NCBI RefSeq assembly: GCF_900963305.1
Contig: NC_042519.1
Span: 24,552,393-24,616,392 of the forward strand
DNA: 64,000 nt
Source: Echeneis naucrates
Taxonomy: Eukaryota > Chordata > Actinopteri > Carangiformes > Echeneidae
Direction of reading: 5' to 3'
A model generated the notes under the pieces. The model made no database searches. It saw only the letters and a list, made by a program, of their open reading frames with translations, and was not told where the DNA came from. Below are positions 21,113-31,800 of this stretch, piece after piece. A program made the position numbers and the translations under genes. How positions within the stretch are numbered: the first letter of the stretch is position 1; the number at the start of each line of letters is the position of its first letter.

Positions 21113-22083
21113 GATGGACAGGCGGGCGGAGGGACGGAGAGACGGGTGGAGGCTGGTGATGGAGCGGGCAGCAGACCCGACGGTCGCTCAGTCCTCTTGC
21201 TCCTCGTGCAGCTGACGGATCCGATCAGCTGATCGATAACCCGTATCGGTGGTCGTGATGAGGATGATGGTCCAGCCGTGACCTTCAGCTCTCTCCTCCT
21301 CCTCTGCACCAACACACCGCATCCGGTCTACACTTTCAGAATAAAAGTCAGTTCGTGGTCGTCTTATTAAAAATTGTCACGTGATGTCCGTAATTTGTTT
21401 TAATAGGAGCTGATGTAGTTTCCGTCACCCACAGAGATAATCGATTAACGTCCCATTCCGATCAACAGCTCATATCGATCGAAGAACTCGGCCCCCCGTC
21501 TTCAGCCCCCAGCCAATATCCACCTGAGGGGCCAAAGCCGTGTCATACCCCCGCCACGCCCATTTCCGCCGACTAACGTTATCTTTAGAAATTGAACCTC
21601 AGTTTCAATGTTCAGTTATTAGCTGATTATTGGATCAGTCATCTGGTCTGAACAGTAGACATGATTTATATGAAGGAAACACTGAAGTAATAATTTATAG
21701 CAAGTTCACACTGAATTTTCTTTTCCTTTAAAAAACAGACTGTAAATAAAAACCGGCTCAATCGGTTCCAACACAATCAGATCCAGCTGGAAGAAAACAG
21801 CAATTCATAAAATCACCCGTTCAGCCAGTCAGCTCAACAAGTCAAAGTGAGCAAACAGTCAGGCGGTTCAAACGCTCCAAAAAAAAACAAAACAAAACAA
21901 AAAAAAAAACCCCAGCTGATTTAAAACCAGGAGGAGACCAAACATGTTTTAGACATTTTTAGGAAGTCTGAGTTCACAACTTCCTCATCAATAATCATTT
22001 AGCGGCATCAAACCTTTCAAATCAGACTGGCACTTTTCTAATGACATCATTTGGCCACGCCCTCTTCTTCTTTGGCTGCCATT
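21113..22083. other. dnm1 upstream region
   Basis: No coding exon recognised. The first 250 bases beyond the dnm1 ATG are GC-rich and probably hold the 5' UTR and core promoter; the remainder is AT-richer, with an A-rich run at about 21880-21910. Confidence 0.45.
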
Positions 22084-22709
22084 TGTCAGGCCAGGACTCA
22101 GATAGGACTCAGATGCAGAGGCTTTGTAAGACAGACTTTATTCTTGGCAGCAATGATCTCAGACCCAAGTGAAAAAAGGAAACAGGGCTACGAAACATTA
22201 ACAACGGGAGAAAACAAAAAACACTCCGTAGGGAGGAAAAACCTGACTAATAAACTCACTCACGCTACTAAGCGGAGGATCAAGATAATTCTATGAAAAC
22301 GTTATTAAACTCAAAATCACTCTTAACGAGGAAAACACAAAAGCTATGAACATTAATCTATCCAAAGAATTTACAAACAAAAAGTCACTCATGCAGAGGA
22401 AAGAATGAAAGGCTATGGTGAAAAAGGGCTAACTCTGGTATAGAAATTACCAACAAAAATTCACTCAGTTGAGGGCTGTGGCATGGATGTAGTGCTGGTG
22501 TGAGACGTGAATCGACGACACACTGGCACAAGACAAGGGAAAGACAGACAATTGGACAGGTGGAGACAATTGGTAATCAGGAGGACACACCGGAGACATG
22601 AGGAAAGGCAAGTGTTCTGAAACGAGAGGAGAGTTAGGCATTTCAAAATAAAACAGGAAATGACGAGACACAGTAAGCCCAGACAAGACAACCTCACCAC
22701 GGTGTGACA
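22084..22709 (-). mobile_element. Solo LTR of a retrotransposon (fossil)
   Basis: A 626-base element with TGTCA at one end and TGACA at the other is flanked on both sides by the 5-base direct repeat CCATT (22079-22083 and 22710-22714). TG...CA ends and a 5-base target duplication are the hallmarks of an LTR. A polyadenylation motif (AATAAA) near the left end on the minus strand gives the orientation. No internal coding region is attached, so it is a solo LTR left by recombination. The family (Gypsy- or ERV-like) cannot be decided. The intact target duplication suggests moderate age. Confidence 0.7.
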
Positions 22710-22949
22710 CCATTGCACTTGAATGGAAAATCAACTTTATTGTTCAGACCAGGTCTGTTAATTACGCTGCTGTTTTCTTCAGGAAGACCAATTTTCATAT
22801 TTGACAATGTCATCCTCACATTTAATTTATAATTGGCTGATGTCTATGGGACGGTCACGACGCTCCTCTCATCTCAAACCAGATTCTGGATTCAAGATCC
22901 TGCAGGTCTCCGATCTGTATACCTGTTGCTGATGTTTCAGGTCCATCAG

Positions 22950-25215
22950 TCCTGGTCCAGGGGCCTCTTTGACAAAGACTATGGTAGCAAGCTCTTGACA
23001 GAAGAGCTATGCACTATGACCCCCCTCAGCAGGGTCTGGTGTTTCAGCCTGAGGACACGGTCACAGGAAGACTGGTCAGACAGACAGGCTGAGGGAGAGA
23101 CAGACAGACAGGCAGACAGACAGTTGTGACAGTGTGGTGGTTCAGTCCCAGCAGTTGTCTCTTGGTGTTTAACAGTCTGTCTGGCAGGTTAGAGATCTGC
23201 AGGGTCCTCTGCACCAACTATGCCATCACCTGAAACAAACACAGATGAGGCAGGCTGACAAGTAACACAATAGACAGATGGTGCAGGCCAAAAGACAGGT
23301 CCCGTATCTCTTACCCTGATGAGGACAGAAAAGAGCGACCCGCTGCCCTGAGACAGGTTTACGTAGGGGTTGAGCAGGTACTCGTGCAGCAGTGGTTGTT
23401 TGAAAGCCGACAGTCTGGACAGAAGTGCCGTCAGCTTCAGGTTCAGCTCATACGGCTGAAACAGGAGTAACATACAGATACCGATACAGATACAGTCCTT
23501 ACAGAAAAGTCATCAGAGGACAGATCCTGAGGGACTGATTTACCTGCTCCAGGATGGGTCCCAGACAATTAAACACAATGTTGAACAGATGACCCTCAAA
23601 AAACTCCTTACCCTCACTGGAGGTGAAGGAGGGGGGAGGAAGGCTGAGCAGCCAATCCCAGGACTGGGAGAGATTCTGACAGCTGGCCACCTGGCCACCA
23701 GAAGCCTGTTAGACTGGGTCTGGACTCCAGTTCTGGATGTGAGCTGACTGGTTTATACTGAAGCTGAAGAATAAATCTTACTAGTGTGTGAGTGTCGTGA
23801 ACATATGATTCATATCCTCCTTCCTGCAGCAGCTGAGCTGATCGAACCTCCACAGGAACTAAACACAGAAAACTACACACGTGCACACAAAAAATTACCA
23901 GATTTCCAGAAGTCATTTGCTCGGATTGAGGGTCAAGAATCAAATAAGAGGCTCATGATGGTGATCGTTACCTGATGATGACATCTGTAGCTGAGCTCCG
24001 TCCATAGGGAGGAGGGGGGCCGGGAGGGGGGTGAAGGAGCTGACCATCTGAGAACAGGCTGTCAGAGAAGAAGGGGTCGTCCTCCAGACCACTGAGATGA
24101 GACGAATGCACAATCAGAGGAACCTGCAGGACTTGTGGTGCAGACGTGGTTCAGGACTGGATCAGGTGTTGGAGACTCACTTGCTGTCCTTATTGCTCTC
24201 GGTGGGTCTGTCACCCACGCCAGCTGCCAGTGGACAGAGGTAACCACGCTACTCCAGGAAGCTCAACACCAGGACCTCCAGAATGTCCCTGTGAGGCTTT
24301 TGTAGTAATTCCTCCACCAGGGACAGAGACACTGATCTGAGGACAGACAGGGTCAGTGAAGACAGTATTTTTTACACTGATCCTATTTAATTGACCCACA
24401 AGGACCTTCATCCCTGACAGGTGATGTAGACCAGAAACCGTGAAACTGTTTGTCAGACCCTTGTCCCTCATAGTTCACCTGAACTCACCTGGCCAGAGAT
24501 GTGGTCGCAGCGCTGCAGCAGGAGAGGGTTCAGGGTGTGTGTCCTCTACAGGAAGTGAATCAGCTGATCCAACAGAGAGGGGGACTTTACGAGTCTGACA
24601 GCTGCACAAAGGATGGAGGTGGAGACCAGGACAACCTGCTCACACCTGACCACCATACCCGGACGTCACGAGGATGATGATGGTGATGAGGATGATTATG
24701 GAGAATGTAAAGCTAACAAGACAAAAATCACGTCTTGAGGATCTGAGGTTGAAGAATACCCAACAACCACAACTGACGAATACACAGAGCACACTTCACT
24801 GACAGCACCTGCTGACACACAAAATGGTGTTTTCATGTGTGTCCTTGTCCTGGTCTGAGACATAGATATGCATGGACTCTGAACCCCCCTGGTCACCAGT
24901 GTGTGAAAGTGTGTTTACCTGCGTGCACTCCCTCATCAGGTGATCCAGGAAGTCCAACCAGGAGAAAAAACTGGTCACATGATCAGATGCAGGAGAGACT
25001 GACCTGAAGCCAGAGTGAGAAAACTGGGCTCTGAGGAAGAAATAGGAAAACTGTAGTAGTGCTGTTGTGCTAGTACACAGTGACAGGTGACCTCAGAGTA
25101 CCTCCATGGTGTGGGGGGCCAACTCTGTACTGCTCCAGGATCCAGGCTGTCCAGCAGGGAGTACCGTTCCTGCAGCCTTTCAGCCAGCAGATCTCCCAGC
25201 CAGGTGTGATGGGAC
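22950..25215 (-). pseudogene. Broken FHIP1/FAM160A-like gene
   Basis: FHIP proteins link Hook adaptors and FTS to cargo for dynein transport. Exon-like blocks in order: about 25086-25195 (LLAERLQERYSLLDSL), 24916-24972 (FFSWLDFLDHLMRE), 24489-24640 (LLDQLIHFL, LLLQRCDHIS), 24228-24330 (LVEELLQKPHRDIL), 24180-24222, 23972-24092 (GLEDDPFFSDSLF), 23793-23860 (EGGYESYVHDT), 23544-23682 (FFEGHLFNIVFNCLG), 23315-23455 (LTALLSRLSAF, LLHEYLLNPYVNLS), about 23130-23229 (LPDRLLNTKRQLLGL) and near 22990 (FCQELATIVFVK). The last two match the conserved FHIP C-terminus. Three of these blocks contain an in-frame TAG (plus-strand positions 23218-23220, 24249-24251, 24546-24548), and the last shows a frame break. 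Splice sites are largely intact, so loss looks fairly recent. The exact FHIP paralogue is uncertain. Confidence 0.7.
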
Positions 25216-27165
25216 AGGAAGATACAGACTGGAGTCCAGAGAAAAGCAGGAGGCTTTCATGGGCCTTCAGACTCACAGAGTCCCTCTGTGAACAGACCAG
25301 ATCCTGGATTATCAACAAATTTGATGAAGATCCATCACCTTCTCAGGCTTCATACAAGAACCATGGTGAAGTTTTCAGTGATCGGCAGGAATCAGTCCAT
25401 CGATAACGATGGAGGAAAACCTCCACTGGGCTAACTGGCCTATCTGGTTACTGACTCATGTGCCAGTTGGTTGTAATTAACTGACCTGATTCTCAGTGAG
25501 TGTCAGCAGAACCGACAACAGGGGGCATGCTGATTGGACAGGACCAGAACAACACAAATCTGATTGGCTGGAGACTCATGGTGTCTCTGTGCTGTGATTG
25601 GAGGCTTGTGTGTAGAGGAGTGATTGGTCGGAGTCTGGAGTGCCAGCTGATGGTTGGTCCAGAATCTAATGATGTACAATCACAGTCAGTTAAGTTGGTA
25701 ACTAGCTGGTAAAGCAGTTAATTAGTGTGTAAAGCTAGGTTTTTAGTTATCATTGAATCTAAATCTGCTTGGAAGACACAGGTAGTTAGAGACATTGGTT
25801 AGGTTTGGTAAGTTAGTCTTTGGTCTGCTGGTTACCTCCAAGACATATGTGAGTGTGTCCCATTCCAGTTTGATTCTGGAGCAGATGACCAACAGGAACT
25901 GTGCTTCCTCTTTTTCCGTTTGGGAACCAGGAAGTGCACACTGTGATGTCACAGTGACATCATTTGCACAACTGGAGATTCACTGGTCCTCAGTTTACCT
26001 GCACAGGTTTGTAGACTGTCAGCAGGTGAAGCAGAGGTGACTGCACCTGAGACAACAACTGAGAGAAGAACAACAGCACCTGCCGAAACACTTATTAATG
26101 TGTAAGTGTTTGATGATTTCAGAGCAAAGTGAAACTAGCTTTCCTTTAAACCAAAGATTGGTTCTGAGGGAAGCATCACTCTGACAGGTCCTCTTTCAGA
26201 AAACTTGTCGTCATGGAGACCAGGAAAAGAGTGTGATCAGTGTTCACGAAGTGTTTCCGCCGAGATGTGGGGCTTTAGGCCTTTAGCCTTTAGCAAGATG
26301 AAGGATCAGAGTCCAGAGACCTGAACAGATTCTTCTGGCTGGGGTAAATATTACAGACTCCCCAGGGTGGTTCAGACCCAGGGTCCAGGTCAGGGTTAGG
26401 GTTAGGGTTAGGTCTACGTTACCTGAGCTCCATTCTCCCGCCAGATCGGCTGTCCGTTAACGGGGATATTCTCCGGTTGATTACCGATTAGTTCCCATTT
26501 CACCGGGACATGTCCAAAAGTTCACAGACTGTCAACAACAGGGAACGACACATCCTTCCGCTGTTTCAGAATAAGACACATTCCAGATAAATATGATGTT
26601 CAAAGCAAGAGCGTGTCGGGTCACTGGTAAAAAGCCTAAAAAGAATACAAACAAACACAGTTTCTCCAGTGAAAACAACAACACGTGGTTCACACCAATA
26701 AATCAATACCTCACAGCCAAAGTTCTTCCTTCAGAGACGCTGTGAAAACCAACTGACAGTTTCAGCTACAGGGACCTGGGATCACTGTCCAAAGGTCAGA
26801 GGTCACCACCTCACCGTGACTGTCCATTGCTGACATTCCTTCTTATCTGGATCTGATCACATGATCCACTCAGTCTGTCAGAGACTGGTTTGGGGTTCTG
26901 CAGGGACTCGGACCGTCAGTCTGGTCCACTGACACTGTGGCTGATGAGGTGGCCTTCCTTTGTCCAATTCCTGCACACCTGAGAGACTTTGATCAGTCAT
27001 GTCAACACATGAAACAGTCGCCATGGAAATGATAACCCTAACCCCAACCCTGGAGGAGGGGGAGCAGGAAGGTGGGGCGGGCCAGCATCCATGTCTTTTC
27101 CGCTGAACTTGAACCAGCCCAGGTCTAACTGCAGCGAACTGTGTCATTCCTGTCATTCCCTCCAG
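25216..27165. other. Gap between FHIP-like remnant and gelsolin fragment
   Basis: No exon I can support; upstream parts of either broken gene may hide here. It includes three to four telomere-type TTAGGG units at about 26391-26413. Confidence 0.4.
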
Positions 27166-27825
27166 CTGGAGAATGAGATGAAGGCTGTTCCTCCTCATCT
27201 GTTTGCCAGTTCCACCAAGACCGTAGACTTCCTGGTCTGTCAGACTGGTCACATGACACATTGGTGAGCGGGTGTTTGTCATGTTGCTTAGTAACAACTT
27301 GTTAGCAAAACCTAGCAATAGCTGTGTGTGTGTGTGCATGTGTCTCAGCTTCTGTGGATTTTGATTAGATTGTATGATAAAACAGTGACTGATAGGTGTG
27401 ATATTGATGACTGACAGATGGAGGAGGTTCCAGGTGAGCTTACGCAGGACAACCTTGCTCCAGATGATGTCATAATCTTAGATGTGTGGGACCAGGTGAG
27501 TTCTCTCCGCTCATTACCATGGTTACAGACCCAGCCCCAGGGTTATGGTTCCTGTTTCCTCCTGCAGGTGTTCGTTTGGATTGGAAATGAGGCTCATGAG
27601 GAGGGGGATACAGCATCAGGTGAGACACAGGAAGTCTGAGTCAGATTTCCGCCCACGAGACTCTGAACCCTGACTGTTGTCTGTCCAGCTGTATGCTACG
27701 TGGAGAGCGACCCGGCCACCTACAACCCTCAGATGCCCACTGTGATAGTCAAACAGGCATTTGTACCGCCAGCCTTCACAGACTGGTTTCTGGGCTGGGA
27801 CCATGAGTACCGGAGCGCATCATAG
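27166..27825 (+). pseudogene. Gelsolin C-terminal fragment (domain 6 only)
   Basis: Gelsolin severs and caps actin filaments. Four exons join in phase: 27166-27234 (ENEMKAVPPHLFASSTK), 27418-27495 ([18 protein letters not shown]), 27568-27619 ([12 protein letters not shown]) and 27689-27825 (VESDPATY, VKQAFVPPAFTDWFLGWD, then a stop). These correspond to the last about 110 residues of gelsolin. The end is shortened: the usual DYWSVDPLDRA tail is replaced by HEYRSAS. No upstream gelsolin domains could be found in the preceding 2 kb, so this is most likely a gene relic. GSN neighbours DAB2IP in human, which supports its identity. It could instead be the end of a gene whose other exons I failed to recognise. 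Confidence 0.7.
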
Positions 27826-27850
27826 CGGGCCTGTGACATCACTGCCAAGA

Positions 27851-27856
27851 AATAAA
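27851..27856 (+). terminator. Polyadenylation signal after the gelsolin fragment
   Basis: AATAAA 26 bases beyond the stop codon, on the plus strand. Confidence 0.5.
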
Positions 27857-27913
27857 ACTGTCTGTCTGCCTGCTAGACTTCACTATAGCAACAGTAATGT
27901 GGTTGTGTAATAT

Positions 27914-27919
27914 TTTATT
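27914..27919 (-). terminator. Candidate polyadenylation signal for dab2ip
   Basis: AATAAA on the minus strand about 980 bases past the dab2ip stop. It lies only about 60 bases from the plus-strand signal of the gelsolin fragment, so the two 3' ends nearly meet. Confidence 0.45.
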
Positions 27920-27969
27920 GGAGCATCTTTATAAATACTGATAAATAACAAGAACGGTGAAAGAACCAC

Positions 27970-28092
27970 AGGAACAGAGTCCAGCAGAGGCCAGTGGAGT
28001 CCAGCAAAGTCTGGCAGAGTCTACTAAAGCCGGAAAGATTCCAGTAGAGTCAAACAGATTCCATCAGAGTTCAGTAGAGTCCATACAGGAGA
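27970..28092. repeat. Degenerate short tandem repeat in the dab2ip 3' UTR
   Basis: Roughly eight imperfect copies of a 15-base unit like GAGTCCAGYAGAGTC, eroded by substitutions. Confidence 0.5.
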
Positions 28093-28898
28093 AAAGACAC
28101 GTATTCACAAACTTTCATCACAATTTACAGTTTGTTCTGTTTTACAATAAAATCTGATGTTTACATTAAAATCAGCAAAATTCTCTGAAACAACACAAAC
28201 TAAGCTCAGCCCTCCACACAGGAGGGCGTGTCTGTTTAGATGAAGCTAAGCTAACAGTTTCCTTTGCCTCAGTCATGGTGCTAAGCTAAGCTAAGCAGGA
28301 CTCACTGTGTAACAGGACTCAGTGTTGGGCTGCTCCTTTAAATCTCAATCTAAGGATGAAGAACCTGAAAAAGATAAAAAGATAAATCCAGCTGAAGACA
28401 GTCATATGTTGACCAATCAGAACAGAGCCATCTACCGCTTCAATTGGTCCTGGACAACCAAAGCCATATTTGGAAAGGGCCCATGTAATTGGACCAGAGC
28501 TGTAAAGTCTGGTGATGTAGATCTGTACATTCTTGCTTAGTTTGGTTGTTGTTCTCAGTTCTCAACAGGAAGTACCAGAATGTAAACAGGATATTATGTC
28601 AGACATGGTAAGATGTTCAAAGAGAAAAACATGCAAAACAAAAACAGGGAATAAGGGAATAAGGGACTAACCTAGCAACCTAGCAACGGGGGGAGGAGTC
28701 AGGTCAGAGGTGAGATCTGTGGCCATATTAGGTGACAGTTGATTGACAGGTCTACATTAACTATGATAAGTATGACAGTGTTGATTGGTTGATTTAGGAA
28801 TGCGGCCGAAGAGGCGGCCCTGCTGCTAGTCACCTCCCACAGTTTGGCACCTCCCCCTCACTACAGCTATAGCCAATCAGTGCTCAGCAGCTGGCTGT

Positions 28899-31800
28899 TC
28901 AACAGTTGCCAGAGTTGCGAAACTCTCCATTCTCTGTGATCTGCAGGGAAGATGTGTTGCTAGGAGACAGGCCATTTCTTTGTGATGTCACAGCGTAGCG
29001 CTCCTTCAGTTGGGTCAGAGCTGCCATCAGGCGAGTGTTTGCCGCATCCAGACTGGCTATTCTCTTTTCCTGAGAGACAGACACATGAGAGTCAGACAGG
29101 AGAGAATCAGACAGGTGTGAGACGGACAGGATAGAGGCAGACAGGTACCTGTGCCTCGATGATTTTCTGTTTGGAGTCGACCACAGCCTGCATATCAGAG
29201 TGATCCTTTTTTAGCTCCTCCTCGACCGCCATCAACCTGCATAGGTGAGAGGTAAGACAGGCAGCTGTTTGAAAGAGACAGATGGGTACAGTGCTGTAAA
29301 GAGGAACCGGTGCTCAGACCTGCTGATGATGCTGTTCATCTGCAGATCTTTGTCGTCCTGCAGCCTCCTCAGTCGGCTCTCTGTGTCCTCCAGACGAGCC
29401 TAAAACACAAAAGCACTCCTATTGGTCCAGCAGCGTCACATGACTGTGCATCAGCTGAAGTTCTCCACAGGTGAGAGTCAGATGGGAAAGACCAGGTACA
29501 GACCTGGTATTCCTGCAGCATACGCTGGTTCTGCTGATCCTGGACCATGAGGCGGGCTTCACACTCCTCCTGACGCAGAGCTGATACCCTCAGCTTCTCC
29601 TGCAGCACAGCGATCTCCTGTTGGTACTGAGACATGGATATAGAGAATGAGAACCAGAGCCAGAACCAGAACCAGAAGAACCAGGAGAGTCTCCTACCTT
29701 CTCGATAAGAGGATCATCATGGCGATCATCCTCTGTCTCACCATAGGAGGAGGCAGAGTTCATGTTGAGCAGCCATGCTGCAGTACGATCCAAAGCACAG
29801 GGGGAGGGCGCCTGAACACACAGACTCTGATGTTGTCACCATAGAAACATGAAGATGCAGGGAAACTTTCACACCCTCCACCTGTCATTTCTCTCTGTTG
29901 TATGATTGCCATGTGACCCTGTCATGTGAATATCATGTTTCCATCTTGGTTACCTTGGCAGCCGGCCGTTGTTTCTCAGGGCTTTCTCCTTTAGATGATG
30001 ATGACGTCTGTCTGAGCCGCGATTGGCCAGTGCTCGGCCAGTCTGGGCTTGATGACATCATGCTGCCAGAGGCGGGACGAGCAGGATAGGCTGCGCCTCC
30101 ACCACCAAGCATGCTGGGAGGAGTACGGCCTCGAGGAGGTCCTGGGGGAACAGAATTGGGAGGAGGGGGCTGATCAATGCGTCTCTGAGGACCTGAGGAG
30201 TTCTGGCGAGGAGTGGCGGAGCTACCTGGATGGCAAACACAAAGCAAAAGCAGACAGTAGTAAAGGGGGTGTAGCAAATTATATTATCTGGGTTGTCCTT
30301 GCTACAGGATAAGCAGATAGTTTTTTTGGCTCCTATGATGACATGAAGCGTGAATTTAAACTGTGGACCAAGGTTAAATATTAACCTCATCTAATGATAT
30401 ATTAAAGGTCCCTAATATCGGTGCACCTGTCAAAGTCTCAGTGAGAGACAGAGCTCGTCTAGAATATTCCTCTCCGCTGCTGCTGCTGGACATGGCCGAC
30501 GTCCTCTCCCCCCTCTCCCCTCCTCCCAGTCCTACAGACATCTGCGTAAGAAACGCTGGTTTTGTTGCCATGGCTACCCTGTCATCGACGTTCCCCTGTG
30601 ACCCCACGGACCCATCAGAAGGCGTGGTGTCTGACTGCTGCTGTGGTTGCCGTGGGGACGAGGTGGTCATGTGATACACCGGATTCTGGAAGGAGAGGGG
30701 GAGGAGCCCTGTTCTGCGTTGCCATTGGCTGTCATCAAGGCCATCTCCGGGGGAGCAGTCCTGCAGGTCGACCAGAGAGAGACTGCGGTTCTCGCTGGTC
30801 AATTGTGGCCCTTCCCTTCTGCTCCCATTGGTCAACTCAAACCCTGCCTCATTCTCATTTGGCTCTGAGTAGGATGAGCTCGGAGCTGGAGATCCCTGCC
30901 GGCCTACAGGAAGTGACATCAGCAGCACAACAGTAATTAGAGGAAGGCGGTCACAAAGTGAAGTCAGAAGACAGACAAGCTGATTGATTAAAAGGCAGGG
31001 GTCGAAGGTCACCTGATGCAGGCTGCAGGCTGGATCCTTTGGTTACAAAAAACAGATCTTTGTTTTCTGGAGTTGGAGATGGAAGTCTGGTGAAGTCAAC
31101 CAGGCTAAAAAACACACACACACACACACACACAGAGATGTTTGCTAATCATCAGACTGTAAATCTTTCTCACCATAGCAACCACATTGTATAATGACAG
31201 CTCCGTCACCCTAAACACATACACTAACCACTTGTTAATGTATGTATATTGGATGCTAATGCTAACTGATGATGCTAACCCTCCGTCAAGTCCCACGCCG
31301 CTCTGCAGGCCGATGGAGGGATTACACGTAGTCAATGGGGGGGACAGGGGTGGGGATAGAGGGGGAGGGGACAGCGGGGGTGGAGACATCACCCGGTGAG
31401 GCTCTGGAGTTGAAATAGACATGGCACCAGGATTGGGCACGCCCCCTGGATTAGCCAAAGCTCCTGACACTTCTCTGAGGATCCGAGGAAGAGGACCGAG
31501 CTTTGACAGACAAGACTGGAGAGAAAGACAGGTGGAGAGAGAGAGTCTGTCACTGATCTGGATTTCATTGGAGATTTGTTGAGTCGTTGCTGCTTTCGTG
31601 TCCTGAACTGATCTACATTTGATCCACATCAGTCTCAGATCGAAGAGCATGGATGGAGGTCTGAGGAACAAAGGTTCAGGAGCCTCATGTTTGGAGGAGA
31701 TCTCACCTAGTCAGTGTTTTACCTGGTCCAGCTCGGTCAGCAGGGTGTGCAGGATGGACAGTTCTCTGCCGAGGTCGATGTACCCGTCGAAGCCTGCAGT

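Noticed and set aside
22461-22734. Two overlapping minus-strand frames of 85-89 codons
   Set aside because: They fall inside the solo LTR and resemble no protein.
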